In this document: positions 11,059 to 21,797 of the stretch, piece after piece
Layout: each line of letters opens with the position of its first letter
Position numbering within the stretch: position 1 is the first letter of the stretch
Assembly: GCA_021464415.1 (NCBI GenBank)
Contig: CM038470.1
Location: 39,178,099 to 39,242,098 of the forward strand
Direction of reading: 5' to 3'
Length of the DNA stretch: 64,000 bases
From: Lonicera japonica
Taxonomy: Eukaryota; Streptophyta; Magnoliopsida; Dipsacales; Caprifoliaceae
Translations under genes and position numbers: made by a program
Notes under the pieces: model-generated
The model's input: the letters and a program-made list of their open reading frames with translations, nothing else
Told to the model about the DNA's origin: nothing
Database searches by the model: none

Positions 11059-13283
11059 TGGGAAGATAAGGAATATATCATATATTGAAATAATTTTTAA
11101 TTGGTATATTTCGTATATAGTTGAAATTTTTGGGTAGTTCTAGAGGCTGGTTAGATGTTGTTAACATTATATGGTAATAAGAGATTATAAATTTGGATTA
11201 AGTATGAGAAATTTTGGGAAATTGTTATAACATGGAATTTTAGAAATTGATTGAGAGAAATCATCTTGGATATACACTCTTATCCTCTGGTTATAATGGA
11301 TATAAATTAATGGATCGCCTTCTTGCGAATATAAAGTATTATCCTCTTGGAATGATCCAGATTTATCTTGTTCATTATTATGTTTGTGGATCTTTTGGGA
11401 CCATTAGGACATATAACATTTTCTGTGGTTAAAGATCGGATTGATTGTAACCCTTGATACACTAAGTGGTTTGGTGTAATATGTTAGGGAAGAATTGGTC
11501 TTGTGAAAGGTTCATTAGATTAAATTGGTTACTTGACTAAAACTAAGAACTACCGTAGTACCGAAAAATTATTTTGTATTTAGGGTATAAGGTTATATGG
11601 TTTTCCTTCATTCATGGAGGGTATCTTTGGTTGAATTTATAGGTGATAAATAATGGGACGTGAGGATATGATCTCGGATATCGTGGAAATTTAAAAACTC
11701 TTATATTCATATTTATGGTTGTTAATATTGTTGGGCTGTGGAATTCATGCGATTTTGAGGTATTTGGAATTATGACTCTTTATACTCACTTGAATTTATG
11801 TGAGTTGAGTTTGTTCTCATAAGATATCTTATCAGCATGAAATGCTTATGTTGTAAATTGGGTGTGGAATGGTGGCTAATTGAATATTTATGGTATGTGA
11901 CGTATATTATCTCTTTACGAGGATTTTGGGATATATGGTTTTCTCTTCATATGTTATAAAATTTATATTTAGGTCAAAATCTTACCTAAGTATCGGGAGT
12001 TATGAATCTCTTTTGGTTTATATGTTGAAGTAATAAGGGAAATCGAACTAGTTTATTTTGTAGATTAGATCTTGATTGCTCCTTAATTATGGTGAATGAT
12101 GTGTAAGTGTATTACCAGTCCCATGTATTGTCAGCGTGGATAGAATTTCTTAGGAAGGATTTTGGATTTACGATTATAAAGAATTTCCTAACTGTTGGAA
12201 TGGTTGTTTTTAAGATATCCCTAGTTGTGAGTATTTTGTGTATCATGTGATCTAATAATACGATTTTCTTTGGCTCTATTGGAAATCTACATTGGGGAAA
12301 TAATCCATTTTGTTTATAACTGTGGATTGAAATGTATTGGATTCGGTATTTAATTTGGTTATAGCATGGTGTTCTATTCTAAGGTGAATGTTTCATCTAT
12401 GAATTCCATATCGATATTAAGTTAGTAAGGGTATGTTGTGTATGTAGATTTTAGATATATGATGAGATTAAGATCTAAGTTAAGGACCTGTGAAACAACC
12501 CAATCCCCGATGAGGAGTGAGAGTGAGTTATAATGGATTTTGAGTTAGAAATTACCTAAGGTATTGTGAAATTAATATGTCACTTCAGGTAATTAAATCG
12601 TACGGACCTTTTTCTTATTATATTTGCAGGGAATAGTAAAGTTCTGTGGAATAGTTCTTATCAGTAAGTTAATTGAGATTTTTGTTTCGCTTTTCAATTT
12701 TTCAGTTTGAGGGAATCGACTAGACTTTAGCGTGACATTTCATTTTTGGAATGATGGTTAATCTGAATGTGTTGTCTAATTGTTCGAAAATATATTAAGG
12801 ATTTGTGTCCTAAATTTCCGTAGAAGTAGAGTATAGTGTTGGTAAAGGAATTTACTGATAAATATCGTCATTCTTTGGATTTGAAGTAGGAAATTATGTG
12901 GTTTTAAAAACCAAATTTTGTTTTAGCATGATAAGTTTGGGTAACAAAGAAATATCTTGTAATGTTTTGGTTTTACCATTTCAAGTATCGTAGGTTTATG
13001 ATGCTTCGTTGTGTTGATACTTCATTGGTGTTCGTAGTCTTTCCATACTATTTAGAGGGAGAATTTAGTGTTATTGAATAGCAAGAAGTATAACACCCAT
13101 CTTTTAAAATCTAAATTGTTGGAATCGGATACTTAGAAGCAGAGTGAGTCGTTAATAAAAGTTTTGAGGGATACATTATGGAATCGAGGAAAAGATACAG
13201 GGGATGGAGACCGATTTATGGCAAGTACCTCGAATTATTCACCTACAGTACATTATCAAAAATTTCGAGGACGAAATTTTATT
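11059..13283 (+). other. Decayed Gypsy-1 interior, essentially non-coding
   Basis: About 2.2 kb with frequent stops in all frames. Only the last stretch is recognisable: 13150-13275 aligns with the end-of-pol region of the element at 60965-64000 (shared GGAGACCGA-TTATG...CTC block), then ATTTCGAGGACGAAAT. No RT or integrase motif could be read. Confidence 0.6.
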
Positions 13284-13296
13284 TAGTGGGAGAGAT
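13284..13296 (+). other. Gypsy-1 polypurine tract
   Basis: AGTGGGAGAGAT lies directly before the 3' LTR, with the gypsy-typical TTTCGAGGACGAAATTT motif about 10-30 bases upstream. Confidence 0.75.
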
Positions 13297-15137
13297 TGTA
13301 ACACTCTGTGTTTATTTTATTGTTAATTATTTATTATGAGTAGATATTGTGTGGAATTTGTATTTTTGAAATGTTTCTATCCATAATTTTGGGAAAAGCT
13401 CCTTCTGGAAGTTGAAGATCTTTTAATTACCTTTCCATGGATATAAAGATCGTTTAAATCAGAGTCCCGAGTAAAAAGTTATGGCCAAAACAAGAACAGG
13501 GCAAAGTTAACCCGCGGACCGGTATTGGGATTTTAGCATACCAGTCCAGTGTATAAATTATGAGGGACAACTTGGCTGCGGACCGATATTGAGAAATTGG
13601 GATACCGGTTCGGTCTTTGAGAAAAGGCAGGTTTATGACCTGTGGACTGGTATGGGAAAATTGGCATACTGGTCCGCTAGTTAAAACTGTGCACCGACTT
13701 AAAGTCGGTCAAAAGGAAAAAATCCCTTGTTTTCACCCTAAGTTCGAGACAAACACACACTTCTAAGGGAGGTTCTAGAGAGAAAAAGGAAGAAATTTTT
13801 GCGCATCTTTCCATCCGAATCGAAGATTCAAGCTTGAAATCGTCCAAACCCACCTCTAAGGTACTATTCATCATCTTCTACCTTGTTATTTCACCATGGG
13901 AGCTCAAGCTTGGGTTAGGATCCTGCGTGTTGAGGTTTAAGCTTCATGTTTTTGGGGTTTTGTCGTTCCAGGAGAGTAGTGACGCAGAGGATTTGGGATT
14001 TCGTCAAATGGAGCTTCTTTATCATATGTCTATCTTCTTTTTCACTATTAAACTTGAGGTAGGAGTTTAAATGTTTTCTAAACCTGATAACATGATTTTA
14101 CTTATCACGAAATGGATGATTATATACATATACGTGATATATGAAGCATATGTTCCTTGTTATTTATTATGAATGAATGATTGACACATGTATGTTATTG
14201 ATAAAAATCATATTAGTTAATATTCATAAATTATGCATGATTGGGCTATGATTTTATAATATGAAGCGAGATGTGCCATATAAACTCGATTCTCGCGTAG
14301 CATTTGATATCTACGGGATGTCCCTCGGGTATATATGTGTTAAGTTGATATGATTGAACTAGTAAATCATTTTGGTATGCACCAAGGGACAAGTATGATG
14401 TTGATGAGGTTTATATGGCATATGTTGTTTTTAGCTTGCATTTAGAGCATGTTGTGCATGTTTGCATCATTATTGTGTCAACCAGGCATCTTGATGATCT
14501 CGTGGCAAGTTCGGAGCATCATTATGGCACATGGTATGATAACTATCTTCTCTTGGGAGAACTGTATCTCGTATCCATGTTATGGATGGCTTTTTATACT
14601 CTTAAGGCATTCTTGAACATGTGATTCTTTATCTTCGGGAGTTCTTCATTCATATGGCGATATATTCTCGGCTATGTTATATGGTGGGATGTTTCCCACA
14701 GTTATCAGTATCAATGTTTGGGGCTTCCGTCGGTGAAGGGGAATAATTGTGATTAATGCTTGCCAGTATGGAAAATAGGCAAAGCCTGGTGCCCTTGGGT
14801 TGAAAAGCCTTAAACCTCCGGGGGGCTAGCACGTCGTCGGCTGTCTAGAGCCAACGGTGAGAAGTCTGAAAATTTAGACAACGGCATGACCCTAATATTC
14901 TGGTTGATGTGAAAATGATCTGTTGATGTGATATTGTGGACTGTGGTCAAATTGTTATTATCTGTTGATATTCACCCGAGACGAAGAAGCCATGTTATGA
15001 TCTCAATATTATGTCTCTTGGGGCAGTCAGGCCCACGTTATGAATGTTCACTTATTGATCTTTTGGCGAGACGATCAGGCCCACAGTTATTATTACAGTT
15101 ATGATCCAGTCCAGTTATATCCTCTGATAAGGACTGG
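13297..15137 (+). repeat. Gypsy-1 3' LTR, 3'-truncated
   Basis: Collinear with 7884-9745 of the 5' LTR, with scattered substitutions and small indels, including the three inverted repeats and the GC-rich island. Similarity stops around 15137-15148, where copia RT resumes. The last roughly 500 bp are missing. LTR and copia share a CTATRGTYTTG microhomology at the junction. Confidence 0.88.
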
Positions 15138-15660
15138 CTATGGTCTTGGGCAGGCAGAGTCATATCATTTTATATCTTGGCTCCTCGTGCCTGGTTTGCA
15201 AAATTTAGATAACGGTATTATACTTCTTTTTCTCTATGTGGATGATATGATAATCAGGGGAAATGATGACGCTGGTATATCTTATCTCAAGAGATCTCTC
15301 AGCCAACATTTTAAAATGAAGGATCTTGGCTCTCTCAACACTTCTTGGATCTTGAAATTCTTTCTGACTCAGCTCGTTATTACCTTTCTCAAGCAAAATA
15401 TCCTTCTAAGATTCTTGCTCGAGCTGGTCTCATTAATGGTAAAACTGCGCCTACTCCACTAGAAACTAATCTCAAGCTTTCTCCGCTTGATGGGACTCCT
15501 CTCAGCGATGCTACTTTATATAGACAATTGGTTGGCAGTCTTGTCTATCTCACCGTTACACGCCCAGATATCACTTATGCAGTTCATTTGGTGAGTCAAT
15601 TCATTTTCGCTCCTCGCTCTACACTACGTTGCTATTCTTCGGATACTTCAGTACCTTAAG
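15138..15660 (+). pseudogene. Copia reverse transcriptase, C-terminal fragment
   Basis: Resumes the RT cut at 7883. YGLGQAES corresponds to the usual YGLKQA block, followed by the catalytic LFLYVDDMIIRG near 15225-15260; both aspartates of the active-site pair are present. A frameshift near 15330-15345 moves the continuation (LSDSARYYLSQAKYPSKIL, then TLYRQLVGSLVYLTVTRPDI near 15512-15572) to another frame. About ten residues before YGL are missing compared with the family, so the junction with the truncated gypsy LTR also removed a little copia sequence. Confidence 0.9.
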
Positions 15661-16185
15661 GACACAATGTTTCATGGTCTTCACTTCTCCTCCACATCAT
15701 CTCTTGAGTTACGCGCTTAGTCGGATGCTGACTGGGCGGGAGATCCCACTGATAGACAATCTACTACTAGTTACTGTTTCTTCTTAGGGGATTCTCTGAT
15801 CTAGTGGCATAGTAAGAAACAATCTCTTGTTTCTAGAACTAGTACTGAGGCAGAATATCATGCGCTTGCTAGCAATGCACAACAGCTTGTCTGGCTTAGA
15901 TGGGTGTTTGAGGAAATGGGTGCACCTCAATGTTCTCCTACTATTCTCTATTGTGATAATCGAAGTGCGATTCAGATCGCCCATAATGATGTCATTCATG
16001 AATGAGCTAAGCATATCGAAATTGATTGTCATTTTGTTTGTCAGCATGTCACACGCAGCACTGTTCGTCTTCTCTTTGTTTCTTCTAAATATCAACCAGC
16101 TAATGTTTTTACCAAAGTTCATCCTCCTACTCGTTTCCTCAATCTTATTTCTAAACTAAAGCTGGTATCACACATGCCACCTTGA
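15661..16185 (+). pseudogene. Copia RNase H remnant
   Basis: Readable in one main frame with several stops. SDADWAGDPTDRQSTTSYCF (near 15720-15780) carries the first acidic residue, SRTSTEAEYHALA (near 15832-15870) holds the catalytic glutamate, and LYCDNRSAIQIAHN (near 15945-15990) holds the next aspartate. The C-terminal KHIEIDCHFV block follows near 16010. In-frame stops near 15718, 15800 and 16003 show it is dead. The intact domain removes template RNA during cDNA synthesis. Confidence 0.9.
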
Positions 16186-16186
16186 G

Positions 16187-16198
16187 TTTGAGGGGGGA
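16187..16198 (+). other. Copia polypurine tract
   Basis: TGAGGGGGGA lies directly before the 3' LTR and would prime plus-strand synthesis. Confidence 0.85.
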
Positions 16199-16384
16199 TG
16201 TTAAGATATATATGTATATATCTTGGTGTTTATCTTGTTGCTATATTTATTTTAGTTTCCTTTTCATTCTTGTATTCTAGTTTCCTTATCATACTTGTAT
16301 TCTCTCTATATATATATAGGGCTCATTCTTGTACACTAAATACAATTCAAGATAATACAATATTCTCTTTCTCTATTATTATCA
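16199..16384 (+). repeat. Copia 3' LTR
   Basis: 186 bp, nearly identical to 4004-4187, followed by TTTGA (16385-16389), which matches CTTGA left of the 5' LTR in four of five bases. Confidence 0.93.
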
Positions 16385-16389
16385 TTTGA

Positions 16390-16903
16390 AATCTAAGTTT
16401 ATACCATTTTTTTTAATAATTCTTGTCAAGAGGATGAGTTATATGTTGATAAAGCTCAAAATTTTCATGTGAATAAACCATTTTTGATTATAAGATCGAG
16501 CAAATATTCAAACCAAACGAGCACTATTAATTCATCCCCTTGACTTAACGCAGTAGTACTGAACTAATGCATATTTGTTGGGAATAAAAAAACCCTTGAA
16601 GTAAAATACCAATTACTTTAGTTAATTAGGTTATTATCTTGTTGCAATTCTCGTCTTAATGTAATTGTTTTATCCTAGTATTATTTCTTAAAATCAAATT
16701 AAGGATGGAGAAGGATTTTTCATTGATTAACTATTGAAAATTGATGGAGTGCCAAATTCGATTCAACCTAAATTACACATTCATCCGCATACGTTCAATG
16801 CATATTTAATATTTTAATAGCACTAGTCATTTAATTAATAAAAGAAGGCAGGGGCTTAAATCTTTTATTTAAAAAAAGTAATTAAAGCAAAATTAAACAC
16901 ACA
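16390..16903. other. Unassigned AT-rich sequence
   Basis: Continuation of the sequence into which the copia inserted. I see no coding, structural or RNA signal. Confidence 0.5.
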
Positions 16904-17345
16904 GTTTTAAATTTTGTGATAGATTCATGACAGTTCCTTTTCCGAAGTTTATACTTTTGGAAGAGATGCTTCCTAACATGGTATCAGAGCGAGGTTTATC
17001 TTGGAGGTCCAAGGTTGAAATCTTGGCACCTCCATCCCCATCTGTTAACCCTAAATCTATTTGTTATGTGTAATCATGTTCTCATACTCGCACGTGAGGG
17101 AGGATGTTAAGCATAATATTCATTACGATTCATTCTCCTAACTGCTTAATTACGCTTTTGGGAGAGATAGTTCCTAACAATATAAGCATTGTTTCAACAA
17201 ATACACACATCTATTAACCCTAAATATGTATGTTTTGCATAATTATGTTCGCGTACTTGCATGTGAGGGAGGGTGTTATGCATAATATTCATTGCGATTC
17301 TCCCAATAACTTAAATCTTTTGGGATCGAGTGATGGTTCCTAATA
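16904..17345 (+). mobile_element. TRIM-like mini retrotransposon in tandem form
   Basis: Three short LTR-like units: about 16904-16978 (ends TTCCTAACA), 17105-17179 (TGTTAAGCATAATATTC...TTCCTAACA) and 17274-17345 (TGTTATGCATAATATTC...TTCCTAATA). The first is followed at once by TGGTATCAGAGC (16979-16990), an exact initiator-Met primer site. The second and third are preceded by purine tracts GTGAGGGAGGAT and GTGAGGGAGGGTG. The interiors are only about 95-125 bp and non-coding. After the second and third units the same GTTTCAACAAATACAC sequence follows, so the repeating unit is about 169 bp. This fits a terminal-repeat retrotransposon in miniature with an extra tandem copy. Confidence 0.72.
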
Positions 17346-17674
17346 ATGTAGAAATGTTGTTTCAACAAATACACGTACACAAGCAATAAGCAAAAGTACA
17401 CTTTTAAAACAACTTATAATAGAAAAAAATAGAATAAATAATTAATTTCGTACAATATAATAAAATGCAATTATAGAAATGGTACATTATCAAATTTGTT
17501 TTATTTATAGCTCCAAAAAGTAGTCTTTATTGCTGCTTCGAATATTCCATAAGTTTACATGATTCTTTTTTTTTTCCGCATACTCATCATATAACAATTA
17601 CATGGGTAAAAAATAATATGATGGATGAAGAACAGGTCATAAATGAATTATATAATTCGGTACACAACAGATAA

Positions 17675-17800
17675 TTACTGATCAATATAATAACCGTAAT
17701 ATTGGTTGCAGTTGAGAATTTCTTCTCTGAACTCTACTGCTGAGCGTGTGTAGAAATCGTCCATGCAGTCTGTCATCAAAGTTAATTTGAAAAGCTCTTC
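17675..17800 (-). pseudogene. Possible C-terminal coding relic, unassigned
   Basis: On the minus strand a frame of about 40 codons ends in TAA at 17675-17677. It reads LFKLTLMTDCMDDFYTRS, then AVEFREEILNCNQYYGYY to the stop. Composition looks protein-like, unlike its surroundings. Upstream, a 38-bp unit is tandemly repeated about three times (17762-17870); since 38 is not a multiple of three, the frame is lost. I do not recognise the family. It may be the last exon of a dead host gene or chance. Confidence 0.3.
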
Positions 17801-17870
17801 ATGCAGTCTGTCATCAAAGTTGACTTGAAAAGCCCTTCATATAATCTGTCATGAAAGTTGATTTTTAAAG
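17762..17870 (+). repeat. 38-bp tandem repeat, about three copies
   Basis: Units contain CATGCAGTCTGTCATCAAAG followed by TTGACTTGAAAAGC. The first two are close and the third is diverged (ATAATCTGTCATGAAAGTTG). Confidence 0.75.
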
Positions 17871-18400
17871 AATATTTTAATTTCTTCCAATACCTCCAAT
17901 ATATTTAATGAACAAAATTTGAAAATTGCAAACGTTATTATCAGTATTTAACTTTGTAAGATTTGAAAGGGGTTGACTGAAATGTATATATTAATATAAA
18001 ATTCTATTAAAAAAATTTGAAGCCAACTATATTCGAATGAAATTCAATCAATAGTAAGGGATTTTTTTTTTCTTTATTACTTTCATCAATTAGCTATGTG
18101 AGTAATTTGAGAAACAAACTAAACTTTATAAATGAGAGTCATAGCTATTGTGTGAGAGATGCTCTCACAACTTTTGTAATATTTCACATAATTTTGTTGT
18201 GATTGTAAGAAAATGAAAATTAGAAGATTAAGGTAACAAACGAAAACGAAAACGAAAACTAGCTTAAGGAATGAATTCCACAAATATCCGAAAAATTAAA
18301 AAGTCTTACCAAATCACTAATATTATTTTTGTAATTTCTCTCAAAAAACAAAATTTGTTTTCATATTCATTTTCTAACTTCTTCTATCTCCTTTTTACGG
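17868..18400 (+). repeat. Dispersed repeat family, member 2
   Basis: Begins with AATATTTTAATTTCTTCC and has the core ACTTTATAAATGAGAGTCAT near 18122-18142, then GCTCTCACAACTTTTG. Diverged from the members at 2574 and 26398. Confidence 0.6.
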
Positions 18401-19185
18401 ATGTATATTTGTAGTTTCCACTTCGAATGAAATATCCTCAACCTTTAGCTTTTTAGATTGCATTTTTCTTGTAAAATTTTTGTTTTTAAATTTCTTTTGT
18501 ACCGCGCTATTTATAAAAAAAATATATAATTTCTTCAAATTTCAATTTTTAACCCTGGTGTCAGTTTTTGTATGTCTAAAAAATAAAGTAAATTTTAATT
18601 TATAACATAAAAAGAAAATATTAAATTCTTGATTAAGCATGAAGAAAATACTAAAGTAGCTCCATTTTGACGAATAATTTGTTAAATGTTTCTTTTTAAA
18701 GCAAGTTCGTCAATGGTTTAGTGTGCTTTAAATTTCGCCCCCGGTTGATCCAAATCTTAATTTTGCCTTTGTCTATACGCACATGGTGGCAGAATGTATA
18801 CATGGAGGAAGAATAGAAAGAAGGAAGCGCCAATTGCAATATGTTTTCCCACGGATTTGCTTGCCCGTGGCCTGTTTCTTTTTTTCATATCCACAGTACT
18901 TTGTCCATCTTTAGTTGTAGGCTAATGATCCGGGTATTTTGTATTGGTCTGACCCGGAATCGAGTCAGACCATCTATAGTTAGTTTGTAACATCTCTTTT
19001 CCCATTCTCCTTAGGATAGAGTAGTGCAGTTACTAGAAATTAGTATTTGTGTCGAGATATTAATATATATTTTAAGCAAATTTGTATTGACCGCCTAGTA
19101 GCAAGTTCTTGCCAAAAAATAATATTTCAAAAATCACTTTTTTTAAAAAAAATATAATTGAAAGATTGCATTTTAAAAAGTTGGG
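18401..19185. other. Unassigned AT-rich sequence
   Basis: No coding frame, terminal repeat or RNA gene seen. Confidence 0.5.
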
Positions 19186-19475
19186 GCAATTGGTTTAAAG
19201 GGCATCCTACAAAATTAAAACCAATAAAAGGACACCTTACATTATTATTATAAATTAAGGACAATTAATATAAAAGTGACAAGTGTCTTACTAAAGTTAA
19301 AAAAAATCCCTTTCTTTTTTGGTTAATTACGAGTTGTGCCATCAACCTCCTACTCCTCTCACACGATTTGCAATTCAGTTCTACTCACGTAATTTTCGTA
19401 GCTCAATCTCCTTTATCAACAAAGATCTCCAATCTAATTACTGAATGCGGGTTATGAATTGCATTCCTAGCCATA

Positions 19476-19735
19476 CCCAATTTAGTGTAAAATCGATTTT
19501 GCAGTGAAATATTTCAAAAGATTGCACTCGCATTTAGTGCAAAATCGTTTTTGCACTGAAATATTTCAGTGCAAAAACGATTTTATTTCAGTGCAAAAAC
19601 GATTTTGCACTAAATGCGCGTGTAATCTTTAGTAACATTTTACTGCAAAAACGATTTTGCACTAAATGCGTGTGCAATTTACCAAAAATATTTGACTGCA
19701 AAAATCCTTTTGCACTAAATTCGAGTGCAATTTAG
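19476..19735. repeat. Palindromic subterminal array of the MULE
   Basis: Five to six copies, in both orientations, of a unit containing TGCAAAAACGATTTTGCAC. At its centre, 19530-19562 and 19585-19617 are perfect 33-bp inverted repeats. The 22-bp spacer repeats the first 22 bases of the right arm. Confidence 0.92.
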
Positions 19736-19967
19736 CATAGATAATCAAAGTCTTTCGCATTCAAATAAACAACTTGCAAAGAATAACAAACATCTTGATA
19801 TTGTTTATTCCACAAAAATAGAAAAACATCACCATTCATATATCAAAATCAAAATTACATTTTTTAAAATTAAAACTAAAGGAATCCAAAAAAAATTCTC
19901 AATCATACCAAGAATTTCAAAATTCTAAATATTCGCTAAATATAATTATACTATGCCATAGTAAAAT

Positions 19968-21456
19968 CTAAACAATCAATGCAGTACACGTCTTCTTATT
20001 GTGATATCCATAACGGTTACACCTTTTACACTTTCGTTTCTTCTTTGTGCTTGAGTTGGCGCTCTCAATTCGATTCTTTTTAGGACGACCGGGTTGAGTT
20101 TTACAATCGGGAGGTAAAATTTTCGATACATCAAAGACATTAGTAGGACGGTCAAAAGTTGGCACCAGGTAAATTGCATGTGCATAAGAACTCTGAAAGT
20201 TACACGTAAAAAAACAAGGATCGCAATAGTCATAAACAAACTCTTATTAGCCAAAATACACAAAACGGAATGCGAACATGGGAAGCCATCAATCCGCCAT
20301 GAATTACAACTACACTCCTATGTCGAAAGATCTACGCGATAAGACTTTTGCTCTATAACCTCAAAGACGGAATCAGATGATTTGATAACCCTCCATGTCG
20401 AACTCTCATTAACCTTCTCCTTCAAGCATTTTTCAACCTCTGGACACAAGAGAGTTTTCTAATTCCTCGACAATTCACGTTTATCCGACATTTGCTTCAT
20501 TATTTTCACACGAATTTGATCTAACATCGTTGTTATAGGAAGATTTCGTTCATTTACAACCCACGAGTTATAACTTTCGACCATATTAGAACACATAACA
20601 CCATATCTTCTTCTCGAAAAAAACGCATTAACCCAATGATCAAGTAACAAACTCTTTGTCATCACGAGTAACAAATAGGTTTACACACAAGGGATTAATA
20701 TCGGACCACCTCTCACACACCAAACGTTTTAGTTCTTCAACATTCATACCAAGAAACAATTGAATTCCAAAAGAACAACCATTGTAATCAACCACGCCTA
20801 TAATGCCTCTATCAAGATCCCTAAAAAATGAGACATAAAAACTTAGAAGCAATACATTGCATAACAAACATGTATGTTCATTCATTCACATATAAAATCA
20901 TACATTTAAACTAACCAAAACCCACAATATAAGAATCAAATGCATAAATAATGCACTTAAAAAAACTTAGATCAAAAACTGAAAAAACTGCAAAATCAGT
21001 TTTACAGTTTTTTTTGCACAAAGGAGAAAAACAAAAAACATAGTATATACATAGATAGATCACAAGGTGCTAAAACTACCTTTAAAAACATGAACAATCA
21101 CTCATTATTGGATCAAATCTTCCAAATATAATCTAAAACAACCAAAATGAAGTAATATTTCTACAACTTTTGCACAAATATAAGCAAAAAATGTGATAGC
21201 TCTCTCTATAATCTAAATATATCATCAAAACTAAAAGAACTGCAAAATCAATTTTGCGGTTTTTCTGTAGTTGGGAAGAAAAGAAAAGGAAAACAGAGCA
21301 TTCATCAAATCCTCCATAATCTAAATATACATGGATTGATTGAATACTATTTAATCAAATCCTATAAATATAAGTTACAACAAACCAAAACGAAGCAAAA
21401 TCACAGGTAAAAACATGAAAAAAAAAGCTATACCTAGATAGTGCTTCAACATCCAT
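19968..21456 (-). pseudogene. MULE transposase relic lacking the catalytic core
   Basis: The minus strand starts at ATG 21456 (MDVEALSR), with an apparent intron 21433-20821 (AG/GTATAG donor, TTTTTTAG acceptor) joining in frame to DLDRGIIGVVDYNGC, the usual MULE N-terminal block. After [15 protein letters not shown] (about 20645) the sequence jumps to [18 protein letters not shown] (about 20580-20630), a block normally C-terminal to the DDE domain, so the catalytic core is deleted. The SWIM finger CSCNSWRIDGFPCSH is readable near 20270-20315, with a stop just before it. The frame near 20163-19968 ends in a basic PGRPKK stretch and a CKRCNRYGYHNKKTC knuckle. Frameshifts lie near 20640 and 20165. 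It could not transpose itself but may once have been mobilised by a full copy. Confidence 0.85.
20986..21262. repeat. Palindromes in the MULE intron
   Basis: Two short palindromes, ACTGCAAAATCAGTTTTACAGT (with one mismatch) at about 20987-21008 and AACTGCAAAATCAATTTTGC at 21238-21257, resemble the left subterminal array. Confidence 0.6.
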
Positions 21457-21797
21457 GGAACTAAGAAATTTCTTCTCCTTTCCTTTGTTAATCTTGTCGA
21501 TCTAAGATGCTTTCCGTCAATCTAAGATGATAGCATTCCTCTCTTGAATCGTAGTGTAATTTCCCCACTCTACCAGTCGTCGCCTCTCTCGCTCCTCACT
21601 GGTCTGTGCGCGGGATTATGAATTGGAAGAGGGAAGGGTAGTTTAGTCATTTTAAAATTCTTAAATTATCTAATTTATAAAAGACAAAATACTTACAACT
21701 AACCTAAAAGCTAAAATTGTCCTTACAATAAAACAATAATGTTAAAAAATCCTTCATTCATTAAGCGAATGTATGATGTCCTTTGGTTGTATAATAT

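Larger units (their letters stand above)
7884..15137 (+). mobile_element. Ty3/gypsy-type LTR retrotransposon nested in the copia RT
   Basis: The 5' LTR is 7884-10279 (TGTAACACTATATG...GGTGTTACA), followed by an initiator-Met primer site. The interior is 10280-13296 and the 3' LTR begins at 13297 (TGTAACACTCTGTG). The 3' LTR lacks roughly its last 500 bp and joins copia RT directly near 15137, so the right target duplication is gone. The interior, about 3 kb, is shorter than an autonomous gypsy and retains only gag finger coding plus a faint end-of-pol signal. It is younger than the copia it interrupts but old itself: its LTRs differ by many substitutions and indels. Confidence 0.9.
4004..16384 (+). 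mobile_element. Ty1/copia retrotransposon, degenerate, split by a nested gypsy element
   Basis: The boundaries are two LTRs starting TGTTAAGATATATATG and ending TATCA (4004-4187 and 16199-16384). The flanks are CTTGA (3999-4003) and TTTGA (16385-16389), a 5-bp target duplication with one mismatch. A primer site follows the 5' LTR and a purine tract precedes the 3' LTR. Removing the nested gypsy (7884 to about 15137) leaves about 5.1 kb, a normal copia size. The order gag, protease, integrase, RT, RNase H is the Ty1/copia order. Stops and frameshifts interrupt every domain, so it cannot be autonomous. Confidence 0.93.
19190..21797 (-). mobile_element. Mutator-like element (MULE), internally deleted
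   Basis: A transposase relic lies between degenerate terminal inverted repeats. The left end has GGTTTAAAGGGCATCCTACA (about 19196-19216) and AAGGACAATTAATA (about 19257). The right end, read inverted, has AACCAAAGGACATCATACA (about 21775-21795) and AAGGACAATTTTAG. A 9-bp target duplication was not found, so the ends are approximate. Both subterminal regions carry palindromes built on TGCAAAAWCGATTTTGCA-like sequence. Confidence 0.75.

Noticed and set aside
16979..16990. Possible tRNA gene at TGGTATCAGAGC sites (also 10283, 29904)
   Set aside because: These are primer-binding sites. The flanks do not fold as a tRNA cloverleaf.
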